DNA of 64,000 nt, taken from assembly GCA_020403265.1 (NCBI GenBank), contig JADBXZ010000014.1, positions 1 to 64,000 of the forward strand, in the 5' to 3' direction. Both the position numbers and the translations under genes were made by a program. Shown here piece after piece: positions 17,948-26,017 of this stretch. Each line of letters opens with the position of its first letter. Position 1 is the first letter of the stretch. The DNA is from Bacteroidota bacterium (lineage in GTDB: Bacteria; Bacteroidota; Bacteroidia; B-17B0; Aurantibacillaceae). A model generated the notes under the pieces. It worked only from the letters and a program-made list of their open reading frames with translations, was not told the origin of the DNA and did no database searches.

Positions 17948-20200
17948 ATGAAAAAAAATTACAAATTATTTGCAACTTTATTGCTTTCATTATCAAGCAG
18001 ATTGCTTGAAGCGCAATGCCCTTTACCAACCAGTGTAACAGCCTTACCTTCATCAATATGTGCCGGGCAATCAACTACATTAAATGCAACAGCTGCTGGT
18101 GCTTCAATTGGATGGTACAATGTTCCAACAGGCGGTACATTGCTTGGATCTAGTACAAGTGGAGCAAATATTGCTTTTACGCCTACCACTACAACAACCT
18201 ATTATGCTGAATCTTTTAGCACAACAATAGGTGGTCAGACATTTAATTTCAGCGGGGCAATTCAAAATTTTACTGTACCTGCTGGTGTTACTTCGGTAAC
18301 GATAATAACTAGAGGGGCTCGTGGAGGTGGATCAACTCAATGGGGCGCTACAGCTGGGGGAAATGGTGCAATTATACAAGGAAACTTTACTGTAACTCCT
18401 GGACAAGTATTGAGAGTACTAGTTGGTGGACAGGGTGCGACTGCTCAGAATGTTGGTGGTGGTGGTGGTGGATCATTTGTTTGGGATAATTTAACAAATA
18501 CATTGTACAGCGCCGCAGGCGGTGGCGGAGGCGCCGGAACAAATTGGATTAATAGCACAGGGATTATAGGTGTTAGTGCCGTAACAGGAACTAATGCTAC
18601 AAATGGTTTAACAGTTACAAATGGAGCTGGTTCTGCAGGCAATGGAGGTACAATACCGAGTGGTTACACATATTATGCAAGTGGAGGTGCTGGTTGGCTA
18701 ACAAATGGAAATAATGGAACAACAGCTGGTTGTACTTTTAATTCAACAGGCGGAACAAGACCACTTTTAGGTGGCATGGCCGGTATTGGTGGTGGAGACC
18801 CCGGTACTGCTGCAAATGGAGGTTTTGGCGGCGGCGGCGGCGGCAATGCACGTTGTGGTGCAGTAGGCGGTGGAGGCGGCGGTGGATATAGTGGTGGCGG
18901 TGCCGGAGCTGAGAATGGCACAAATGATTTTCCGGCAGGTGGCGGTGGCGCTTCCTATAATATAGGCACTAGTCAAATCAATACCGTTGGAAATACTGGT
19001 AATGGTGTTGTTACATTTTCATGGAACCCAATTTCATGTACATCTGCTTCTCGAACACCGGTATCTGTAACTGTTAATGCGTTACCAACAATTTCAGTTA
19101 CAAGTGGTGCTGTTTGCCCAGGCTCATCATTTACAATAACTCCTAGTGGTGCAAGTACCTATACTTTTAGCAGTGGCTCGGCTGTTGTTAGTCCAACAAC
19201 CACAACAAATTATAGTGTTACCGGTACAAGTGGATTAGGCTGTGTAAGTTCAAATACAGCTGTAAGTACAGTTACAATAAATGCCTCACCAACATTAGCG
19301 GTTAATAGCGGTACCATTTGTTCAGGCTCAACATTTACTATTGTTCCAAGTGGTGCAAATACCTATACCATTCAAGGTGGAAGTACAGCTGTTACTCCAA
19401 CGGCTAATGCTAGTTACACTGTTATAGGAACAAGCACTGCTGGTTGCGTTAGCGCAAACACTGCCACAAGCAACGTTACTGTAAATGCTTTACCAAGCGT
19501 TACAGTAACTGGCAACACTGCAATTTGTGGTACAGGAACGAATGTATTAAATGCAAGTGGCGCCAATACATACAGCTGGAACACTGGTGCAACAACCAGT
19601 TCTATAAGTATATCTCCAACTGTTACAACAAACTATACAGTAGTTGGTACTTTATCATTAACAGGTTGTGCCTTATCTACAACTCTTACACAAAACGTAG
19701 GACTTACTCCAACAGTTACTGCAGTAAGCAGCAATACTGATTTTATTTGTTCCGGTAGCACTGCAACTTTAACAGTTGCTGGTGCTAGTTCTTATGTTTG
19801 GAATACTACTGCTACAACTGCTGTTATTGCAATTAGCCCTACTACAACTACAAGCTATACTGTAACAGGTACTAACGCTGCAGGTTGTTCAGCAACTGCA
19901 GTTATTTCACAATCAGTATCTACTTGTACGGGAATCAATTCTAACTTCACAAACCTAACTTCTAACTTAATTGTGTATCCAAACCCAAGTAGTCGTGTCT
20001 TTAATGTACAGTTAGAGAATTCGACTTCGCTCAGTCTGACAACGATTGAGGTAACAGATGTGCTAGGCCGTGTTATTTTAACTGACAATGTTAATGCCGG
20101 AGTTTACGAATTAAACTTAGGTAACAATGTAAATGGTGTATATTTTATTAAAGCAACTTTTGATGGTAAAACCAAAACAGTAAAGATCATAAAGGAGTAA
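17948..20200 (+). CDS. Secreted protein with ALK/LTK-like glycine-rich domain, Ig-like repeats and type IX sorting domain
   Basis: A 750-residue protein. A signal peptide (residues 1-22, cleaved near LEAQC) is followed by an Ig-like segment (about 30-95). A glycine-rich region (about 105-362) begins with FTVPAGVTSVTIITRGARGG and has many GGGGGG runs, the pattern of the Gly_rich family found in the receptor kinases ALK and LTK. About four Ig-like repeats like those of the upstream paralogue follow, then the sorting domain. In it the conserved Gly of PNPSSG is Arg (PNPSSRVFNV). It is probably a surface adhesin or matrix protein; the function is not known. A bidirectional terminator follows. Confidence 0.85.
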   Translation: MKKNYKLFATLLLSLSSRLLEAQCPLPTSVTALPSSICAGQSTTLNATAAGASIGWYNVPTGGTLLGSSTSGANIAFTPTTTTTYYAESFSTTIGGQTFNFSGAIQNFTVPAGVTSVTIITRGARGGGSTQWGATAGGNGAIIQGNFTVTPGQVLRVLVGGQGATAQNVGGGGGGSFVWDNLTNTLYSAAGGGGGAGTNWINSTGIIGVSAVTGTNATNGLTVTNGAGSAGNGGTIPSGYTYYASGGAGWLTNGNNGTTAGCTFNSTGGTRPLLGGMAGIGGGDPGTAANGGFGGGGGGNARCGAVGGGGGGGYSGGGAGAENGTNDFPAGGGGASYNIGTSQINTVGNTGNGVVTFSWNPISCTSASRTPVSVTVNALPTISVTSGAVCPGSSFTITPSGASTYTFSSGSAVVSPTTTTNYSVTGTSGLGCVSSNTAVSTVTINASPTLAVNSGTICSGSTFTIVPSGANTYTIQGGSTAVTPTANASYTVIGTSTAGCVSANTATSNVTVNALPSVTVTGNTAICGTGTNVLNASGANTYSWNTGATTSSISISPTVTTNYTVVGTLSLTGCALSTTLTQNVGLTPTVTAVSSNTDFICSGSTATLTVAGASSYVWNTTATTAVIAISPTTTTSYTVTGTNAAGCSATAVISQSVSTCTGINSNFTNLTSNLIVYPNPSSRVFNVQLENSTSLSLTTIEVTDVLGRVILTDNVNAGVYELNLGNNVNGVYFIKATFDGKTKTVKIIKE

Positions 20201-20220
20201 ATATAAGATATCCTTAAATT

Positions 20221-20253
20221 AAAAAAGCCTCAACGTAGTGTTGAGGCTTTTTT
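20221..20253 (+). terminator. Bidirectional terminator
   Basis: AAAAAAGCCTCAAC (20221-20234) and GTTGAGGCTTTTTT (20240-20253) form a perfect 14-bp stem with A- and T-runs on both sides. It serves the plus-strand T9SS gene and the convergent amidohydrolase gene. Confidence 0.9.
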
Positions 20254-20270
20254 GTTTAATTGATAATTAG

Positions 20271-21962
20271 TTATTTTGTATATACCTTTTCACCATTAAT
20301 ATAGGTAGCAATTACCTTAGTTTTTAGTACTTTGTCAATTGGGCATTTCATAATATTATTGTCGAGTATTATAAAATCTGCAAACTTATTTTTTTCTAAA
20401 CTACCTTTTTCAAGTTCTTCAAAATTGGCCCAAGCGCCCCAAATCGTCATTCCTCTTAAGGTTTGCTCTCGTGTTAAGCCATTCTCTATTTGAAATCCTC
20501 TTTCCGGAAAATATTTTGAGTCTTTTCTGGCTACTGCTGCATAAAATGTTTTAAAGGGTGAAATGTCTTCTACAGGAAAATCTGTGCCAAGCGCTACAAT
20601 TCCACTGGCTTTTAAAAGATCCTGATAAGTATAAGCCGTTTTTACTCTGTCGTTTCCAAGTCTGTTTTTTGCCCAATACATATCGCTAGTGGCATGAGTT
20701 GGTTGCACAGATGGTATTGCCCATTTAAATTTTTCAAGATCACTTGGATGAATGATTTGTGCATGCTCGATGCGCCAACGTTTATTTCCGGATTTAATTT
20801 TAGAATTTATAGCTTCGTTATTTTCCTGAGCAGCTTTAGCATAAATGTTAAGTAATAACCTTGCAGCCGAGTCACCAATACAATGGGTGTTCATTTGAAA
20901 TCCTTTTTTAACTAATAGTTTAGCGCAGTCCTCAAAATGTTTTGGGGTATTTAATAAAAAACCTTTCCAGTTTTTTTGGTCCTGATAATTTTCAAGTAAA
21001 CAGGCGCCTCTTGAACCTAGCGCTCCATCAGCATAAAACTTAAAAGATCTAACATTCAAACGATCAGTTTTATAAATGCCTGCATTGAGGTAGTGGGCGT
21101 AATTTACGGAGTCATCAGATAACATAGCGTAGATACGCATTTTTAGTTCTTTATTTTTTTGTAAGCGATCAATTACATCAATGTCTTTTTTCAACAGTCC
21201 GGCATCATCAACGGTAGTAATACCAACTTCAAAACAATTTTTTTGCGCAGCCAATAATGCTTGTTTTAGCAGTTCAGGCGATGGTTTAGGAATTTTTACA
21301 CTAACTAAATCCAAGGCATTATCAATTAGCACGCCTGTTAATGCCCCGTTTTTTGTTAACAAGTCGCCACCGTTAATTTTAGTTTTTATTGTTATTCCTG
21401 CACGCTTTAAAGCTTCTGAATTAGCCAAAGCAGCATGTCCATCAACACGCGTTAAAAAAACAGGTGTAGTGGGGTAGAGGGAATCTAATATATTTTTATC
21501 AGGAAAATCTTTTATAGGCCAATCGTTTTGATCCCATCCTCTGCCTATAATCCAATCATTTTTATCAAAAGAATTTGATGCTACATCTCCATCAAGCACT
21601 CTGGTATATGCAGTTACACGTTCAATTACTTCTTTAAAGGATTTGGTTCCTATCAAATCAATTTTTTGTAAACCCAGTCCATAACCAACAAAATGACAAT
21701 GCGAATCAATGAATCCCGGAAATACTGCCTGCCCATTTATATTTTCTGTTACTTTAGCGGAGTAAGTTTTACTGATATAATCGTTGGTTCCGGTTTCAAT
21801 GATTTTACCGTCTTTAATTGCCATGGCTTCGGCAATTGTAAAAGCCGAGTCTACCGTGTAAATAACAGCATTGGTTATAATTATGTCTGCTTTTAAAGTT
21901 TCGCGTTTACAAGAAGTAACACTGGTTAGGAGTGTTACTGCGAATATTAAATGTTTAATCAT
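20271..21962 (-). CDS. Lipoprotein amidohydrolase (YtcJ-like, amidohydrolase_3)
   Basis: A 563-residue metal-dependent hydrolase. The N-terminus has a lipoprotein signal with lipobox VTSC (Cys18). The metal site motif HxH appears as DSHCHF (near residues 82-87), with further family motifs DGALGSRGACL, ALGTDFPVEDISPF and EKGSLEKNKFADFIILD at the end. YtcJ-like enzymes hydrolyse N-acyl or amide bonds, often of unknown substrates. Length is typical (540-570). The lipobox suggests a periplasmic membrane anchor. It is divergent from era. A promoter-like TTG-N21-TATCTTTA lies just upstream. Confidence 0.85.
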   Translation of the reverse strand: MIKHLIFAVTLLTSVTSCKRETLKADIIITNAVIYTVDSAFTIAEAMAIKDGKIIETGTNDYISKTYSAKVTENINGQAVFPGFIDSHCHFVGYGLGLQKIDLIGTKSFKEVIERVTAYTRVLDGDVASNSFDKNDWIIGRGWDQNDWPIKDFPDKNILDSLYPTTPVFLTRVDGHAALANSEALKRAGITIKTKINGGDLLTKNGALTGVLIDNALDLVSVKIPKPSPELLKQALLAAQKNCFEVGITTVDDAGLLKKDIDVIDRLQKNKELKMRIYAMLSDDSVNYAHYLNAGIYKTDRLNVRSFKFYADGALGSRGACLLENYQDQKNWKGFLLNTPKHFEDCAKLLVKKGFQMNTHCIGDSAARLLLNIYAKAAQENNEAINSKIKSGNKRWRIEHAQIIHPSDLEKFKWAIPSVQPTHATSDMYWAKNRLGNDRVKTAYTYQDLLKASGIVALGTDFPVEDISPFKTFYAAVARKDSKYFPERGFQIENGLTREQTLRGMTIWGAWANFEELEKGSLEKNKFADFIILDNNIMKCPIDKVLKTKVIATYINGEKVYTK

Positions 21963-21966
21963 AGTT

Positions 21967-21998
21967 TAAAGATAAAAGTAAATTAATCATCTTATCAA
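21967..21998 (-). promoter_or_regulatory. Promoter of the amidohydrolase gene
   Basis: On the minus strand TTG (21998-21996) and TATCTTTA (21974-21967) are separated by 21 bp, close to the Bacteroidota consensus. The -7 element lies 5 bp from the ATG, so the leader would be very short. Confidence 0.45.
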
Positions 21999-22040
21999 TT
22001 TAAATGATATAAGTATAGCCTTTGCAAGTATATAATTGTG

Positions 22041-22048
22041 TACTTTTG
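22041..22048 (+). promoter_or_regulatory. -7 element of era
   Basis: TACTTTTG fits TAnnTTTG, with a TTG 16 bp upstream at 22022-22024. The next ATG is at 22057, so the transcript would be almost leaderless. This supports 22057 rather than the upstream TTG at 22036 as the start. Confidence 0.5.
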
Positions 22049-22056
22049 TTTTAAGC

Positions 22057-22929
22057 ATGCACAAGTCCGGATTTGTAAATATTATAGGTTGCCCCAACGT
22101 AGGTAAATCAACTTTAATGAATGCCTTGGTTGGCGAAAAATTAAGTATTATTACTTCTAAAGCCCAAACCACCAGGCATCGCATCATGGGAATTGTTAGT
22201 GGCGATGACTATCAAATTGTATTTAGCGATACGCCGGGTATTATTAAGCCATTATATAAGTTGCAGGAAAAAATGATGCAATTTGTTGTAACAGCTTTTA
22301 GTGATGCAGATGTTTTTTTATTAATAACCGATGTGTTTGAGGATATAAAACTGGATGAAAGCTACATTGAGAAACTTAAAAAAACAACTACACCGGTTTT
22401 AATCTTAATAAACAAGCTTGATATTTCCACTCAGGAGAAGATAGAGGAGAAGGTTCAGGAATGGCATGCAAAGCTACCCAATGCAGAAATATTGCCTATT
22501 TCTGCCTTAAGCAAATTTAACCTGGATTTAGTTATTTCTAAAATTATAAAACTGTTGCCGGCTAATGAGGCTTATTATGATAAGGCAGAATTAACAGACA
22601 AACCTGAGCGTTTTTTTGTTTGTGAAATTATCCGAGAAAAAATATTACTAAACTATAAAAAGGAAATACCTTATAGTGTAGAGGTAATAACCAATAGTTT
22701 TAAGGATGAAGGAACCATTATAAAAATTCAATCAGATATTTTAGTGGAGCGCGATAGCCAAAAAGGAATTATTATAGGGAATAAAGGTGCTGCCTTAAAA
22801 CGTGTCGGCACCGATGCCAGAAAAGACCTTGAAGCTTTTTTTGGAAAAAAAGTGTTTTTAGAATTGTTCGTTAAAGTTGATAAGGACTGGCGAGGTAATG
22901 AAAAACGTTTAAGTCAGTTTGGCTATTAA
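22057..22929 (+). CDS. era: GTPase Era
   Basis: A 290-residue Ras-like GTPase needed for 16S rRNA and 30S maturation. G1 is GCPNVGKST (unusual Cys where many have Asn), followed by DTPG and NKLD. The C-terminal KH domain has the RNA-binding loop IIGNKGAALK near residue 250. The start ATG at 22057 gives MHKSGFVNIIG, which aligns with the family. An upstream TTG at 22036 would add seven unlikely residues and precedes the putative transcription start. Confidence 0.95.
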   Translation: MHKSGFVNIIGCPNVGKSTLMNALVGEKLSIITSKAQTTRHRIMGIVSGDDYQIVFSDTPGIIKPLYKLQEKMMQFVVTAFSDADVFLLITDVFEDIKLDESYIEKLKKTTTPVLILINKLDISTQEKIEEKVQEWHAKLPNAEILPISALSKFNLDLVISKIIKLLPANEAYYDKAELTDKPERFFVCEIIREKILLNYKKEIPYSVEVITNSFKDEGTIIKIQSDILVERDSQKGIIIGNKGAALKRVGTDARKDLEAFFGKKVFLELFVKVDKDWRGNEKRLSQFGY

Positions 22930-22953
22930 AACGGCGCTCATCACTTCAATTAA

Positions 22954-24246
22954 TTACAAGCTCCAATAGGTTAAACCTTTTATTTTACCACGGTACATTC
23001 CCTTTACATCAACTAAAACACCTTTAGCAGAGAGTATGCTTTTAAAATATTTCTCGTCTAAAGCTTTGTATTCTTTGTGATTAACAGCAACAATAATACC
23101 ATCATAACCTTTAGCCAATTTGTTTAATCCAAAACCATATTCATGTTTAAGTTCATCCGAATCAGCATGAGGGTCAACTATTTCAACCTTAACTCCAAAA
23201 CTTTTTAATTCTTTAACGATATCAGCTACTTTACTGTTTCTTATGTCGCTCACATCTTCCTTAAATGTGGCACCCATAATCAAAACCTTTGATTTTGAAA
23301 TATTTTTACCGGCCGCTATTATTTTTTTAACGGTATTTTTAGCCACATAAAACCCCATGCTATCGTTAACATAGCGCCCACTATTAATTACACGGGCATG
23401 GTAACCTAAACTTTCTGCTTTGTGTGTAAGATAGTAAGGATCTACACCAATACAGTGTCCTCCTACAAGTCCAGGGAAAAATTTTAAGAAATTCCATTTT
23501 GTTCCTGCTGCCTCAAGTACATCAAAAGTATTAATATTCATTTTATTGAAGATGATTGATAATTCATTCATCAAAGCGATGTTAACATCCCTTTGCGTAT
23601 TTTCAATTATTTTAGCAGCCTCTGCTACTTTAATAGAGGAGGCTTTGTGCGTACCGGGTTCAACAATTATTTCGTAAACTTTACTGATTTCTTCTAAACT
23701 TTCTTTATCGCAACCACTTACAATTTTTAAAATTTTGGTAATGGTGTGTTCTTTATCACCCGGATTAATACGTTCAGGAGAATAACCAACTTTGAAATCC
23801 TTCGTCATTTTAAGTTTAGATAATTGCTCCAATACAGGTACACAGTCATCCTCGGTACAACCAGGGTAAACTGTAGATTCATAAACAACATAGTCACCTT
23901 TTTTCAGGACTTTACCAACGGTTGTGCTTGCGCCAATTAGAGGCTTTAAATCAGGTAGATTGTGTTCATCAATTGGAGTTGGAACAGCAACAATAAAGAA
24001 ATTAGCCTTTTTAAGATCTTCCAATTTATGTGTAAATACGATATCAGAATTTTTAAAATCTTCTTTTGTTAATTCATTGCTCGGGTCAATCCCTTTTTTC
24101 ATCAAATTAACACGTGCTTCATTGATGTCAAATCCTATAACCTTTACTTTTTTTGCAAAAGCCAATGCTATTGGTAATCCAACATAACCTAATCCAATAA
24201 CTGCAATTGTTGCTTCCTTCTTTAAAACTTTAGAATATATTCCCAT
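22954..24246 (-). CDS. wbpA: UDP-N-acetyl-hexosamine 6-dehydrogenase (WbpA/TviB type)
   Basis: A 430-residue member of the UDP-glucose/GDP-mannose dehydrogenase family. The NAD loop is GLGYVGLP (residues 18-25), and the catalytic Cys is in GLVGGHCIGVDPYYL (near residue 267). The NAD-dependent two-step oxidation converts UDP-GlcNAc (or GalNAc) to the uronic acid. It follows the wbpB-like gene after 3 bp. The three-gene order with wbpB and wbpD supports the UDP-GlcNAc substrate of the WbpA branch rather than a general Ugd. WecC-like use of UDP-ManNAc remains possible. Confidence 0.85.
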   Translation of the reverse strand: MGIYSKVLKKEATIAVIGLGYVGLPIALAFAKKVKVIGFDINEARVNLMKKGIDPSNELTKEDFKNSDIVFTHKLEDLKKANFFIVAVPTPIDEHNLPDLKPLIGASTTVGKVLKKGDYVVYESTVYPGCTEDDCVPVLEQLSKLKMTKDFKVGYSPERINPGDKEHTITKILKIVSGCDKESLEEISKVYEIIVEPGTHKASSIKVAEAAKIIENTQRDVNIALMNELSIIFNKMNINTFDVLEAAGTKWNFLKFFPGLVGGHCIGVDPYYLTHKAESLGYHARVINSGRYVNDSMGFYVAKNTVKKIIAAGKNISKSKVLIMGATFKEDVSDIRNSKVADIVKELKSFGVKVEIVDPHADSDELKHEYGFGLNKLAKGYDGIIVAVNHKEYKALDEKYFKSILSAKGVLVDVKGMYRGKIKGLTYWSL

Positions 24247-24249
24247 AAC

Positions 24250-25281
24250 TTATTTTGTTTTTAAAACTTCTGATGGTCTTAATTTGTAAATTCTTTCAAT
24301 GATATCAACTACTTTTAAGCCCTCAAGTGCATTTGTAGTAATTTTATTTTTTCCTGTTAATGTTTCAACAACATTTTCAATCACATTGTGATGATTGTTT
24401 GCTGAGCCTTTATAAGCGCCATAATCATTTGCCGGATTGGTTTCTGCTAATACAGGCATGGTATAATTTTTAATGTTACATGTTTCAATTTGATCCATGT
24501 ATTGACCACCAACTTTGATGCTGCCTTTACTTCCAATAACTGTTAACGATGATTCGAGATTTTTTTCCCATACAGCAGTGCTGTAGTTTATACTACCCAT
24601 GCCACCATTCACAAAATCAAAACTTACAAAGCCACTATCTTCAAATGCTGTTGTTTTTTGATGATTAAAATCAGCAAACTTAGCTTGAATATTAGTGATA
24701 TCACCAAAAATCCAATACATGATGTCTACCCAATGACTAAATTGTGTAAATAAAGTTCCTCCATCCAAAACTTGGGTGCCTTTCCAGTTTCCGGGTTTAT
24801 AGTAACGCTCATCTCTGTTCCAGTAGCAGTTTAATTGAACCATGTATACATCACCAATTATTTTTTGATCAATTACTTCTTTTAACCAAACGCTTGGCGG
24901 ACTATACCTGTTTTGCATTACACAAAAAACGGTTTTATGCTGATGCAAAGCTTCGTAAATTAATTTTTCACAATCTGATTTAGTAAGTGCCATTGGTTTT
25001 TCTACTACCACATTTTTGCCGCTTTTTAGTGCTTTGTTGCTGTGTTCAAAATGTAAACCATTTGGCGTACAAACATTAACAACATCTACTTCAGGATGGG
25101 CAGAAAGCAACTCATCAACAGAACTATAAAAAGGTTCTTTTAGGTTATCCAATCCTAATTGTTCTTTAGAGGCAACATCACATACTGCAACAAGTTCGCA
25201 ATCAGGATTTCTCCTCACCATTTCGGCGTGGCGCTTTCCAATATGACCTTGTCCGATGACTGCAAATTTTATTTTTTTCAT
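24250..25281 (-). CDS. wbpB: Gfo/Idh/MocA oxidoreductase, WbpB-like
   Basis: A 343-residue protein with the N-terminal Rossmann motif GQGHIGKRH (residues 9-17), the family motif VEKPMAL (near residue 95), and the C-terminal mixed sheet domain (DGGTLFTQFSHWVDIMYWIFG). WbpB oxidises the 3-OH of UDP-GlcNAcA before transamination. Its ATG overlaps the stop of the wbpD-like gene by one base (TAATG), which implies translational coupling. Neighbouring wbpA and wbpD genes give the specific call, and sequence alone would only show the Gfo/Idh/MocA family. Confidence 0.8.
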   Translation of the reverse strand: MKKIKFAVIGQGHIGKRHAEMVRRNPDCELVAVCDVASKEQLGLDNLKEPFYSSVDELLSAHPEVDVVNVCTPNGLHFEHSNKALKSGKNVVVEKPMALTKSDCEKLIYEALHQHKTVFCVMQNRYSPPSVWLKEVIDQKIIGDVYMVQLNCYWNRDERYYKPGNWKGTQVLDGGTLFTQFSHWVDIMYWIFGDITNIQAKFADFNHQKTTAFEDSGFVSFDFVNGGMGSINYSTAVWEKNLESSLTVIGSKGSIKVGGQYMDQIETCNIKNYTMPVLAETNPANDYGAYKGSANNHHNVIENVVETLTGKNKITTNALEGLKVVDIIERIYKLRPSEVLKTK

Positions 25282-25862
25282 TATGAAATTCTTTCTACAC
25301 GGTTATTTATTAACTGATATTTTTGTCCGCTTTCAGAGCAAACAGCCTGTCCGTTGGCATCAAATACAAGTTTTTGACCGTATTCGCTCATCCAACCAGT
25401 TTGGCGGGCCGGATTTCCAACTAGTAGGGCATAATCCGGAACATGTTTTGTAACTACGGCTCCGGCACCAATAAAAGCAAATTTACCAATATCGTGCCCA
25501 CAAACTATTGTAGCATTAGCGCCTATAGACGCACCTTTGCCAACATGTGTTTTGGCATATTGGTTTTTACGGTTAACTGCACTTCGTGGATTAATAACAT
25601 TTGTAAACACCATACTTGGTCCAAGGAAAACATCATCTTCGCAAGTTACACCTGTATAAATGGATACATTGTTTTGTACTTTAACATTATTGCCTAAAGT
25701 TACTTCGGGCGAAACAACTACATTTTGTCCAAGGTTACAATTGTTTCCAAGCGTACAATTGGGCATGATATGGCTAAAATGCCATATTTTCGTGCCGCTT
25801 CCAATAATACAACCTTCGTCTACAACGGCTGTAGGATGAACAAAGTAATTTTTAGTTTCCAT
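25281..25862 (-). CDS. wbpD: Left-handed beta-helix acyltransferase, WbpD-like N-acetyltransferase
   Basis: A 193-residue hexapeptide-repeat transferase. Repeats run from [16 protein letters not shown] to [32 protein letters not shown]. The insert [17 protein letters not shown] is characteristic of WbpD/WlbB, which acetylates the 3-amino group of UDP-GlcNAc(3NH2)A. Length equals PAO1 WbpD (about 190). It is the first gene of the wbpD-wbpB-wbpA operon. The needed aminotransferase (wbpE) and epimerase (wbpI) are not in this window. Confidence 0.83.
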   Translation of the reverse strand: METKNYFVHPTAVVDEGCIIGSGTKIWHFSHIMPNCTLGNNCNLGQNVVVSPEVTLGNNVKVQNNVSIYTGVTCEDDVFLGPSMVFTNVINPRSAVNRKNQYAKTHVGKGASIGANATIVCGHDIGKFAFIGAGAVVTKHVPDYALLVGNPARQTGWMSEYGQKLVFDANGQAVCSESGQKYQLINNRVERIS

Positions 25863-25876
25863 TTCAAATAAGCCTG

Positions 25877-25905
25877 TAAATATAATAAAATAGCCTGTTT
25901 ATCAA
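25877..25905 (-). promoter_or_regulatory. Promoter of the wbpD-wbpB-wbpA operon
   Basis: On the minus strand TTG (25905-25903) and TATATTTA (25884-25877) are 18 bp apart, near the phylum consensus. A small palindrome TGTTTGATAAACA overlaps the TTG. Confidence 0.55.
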
Positions 25906-26017
25906 ACAAATTTTCACAAAATAAAGCTCAAAAAATTGCGTTATTATTAGCTATATTTATCGGCTACATAATTGATGTCAATAAAGTCATTCGAAAAAAT
26001 TTAAATAACTAAAAACT

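Noticed and set aside
18445-18976. Proline-, alanine- and histidine-rich antisense frames
   Set aside because: They are shadows of the poly-Gly coding sequence (GGN codons read in reverse give long stop-free frames).
22036-22056. Upstream TTG start for era
   Set aside because: It lies before or within the predicted -7 element and adds residues not found in Era proteins.
25893-25908. TGTTTGATAAACA near the wbpD promoter as an FNR box
   Set aside because: Only one half (TTGAT) fits; the second half AAACA does not match ATCAA at the right spacing.
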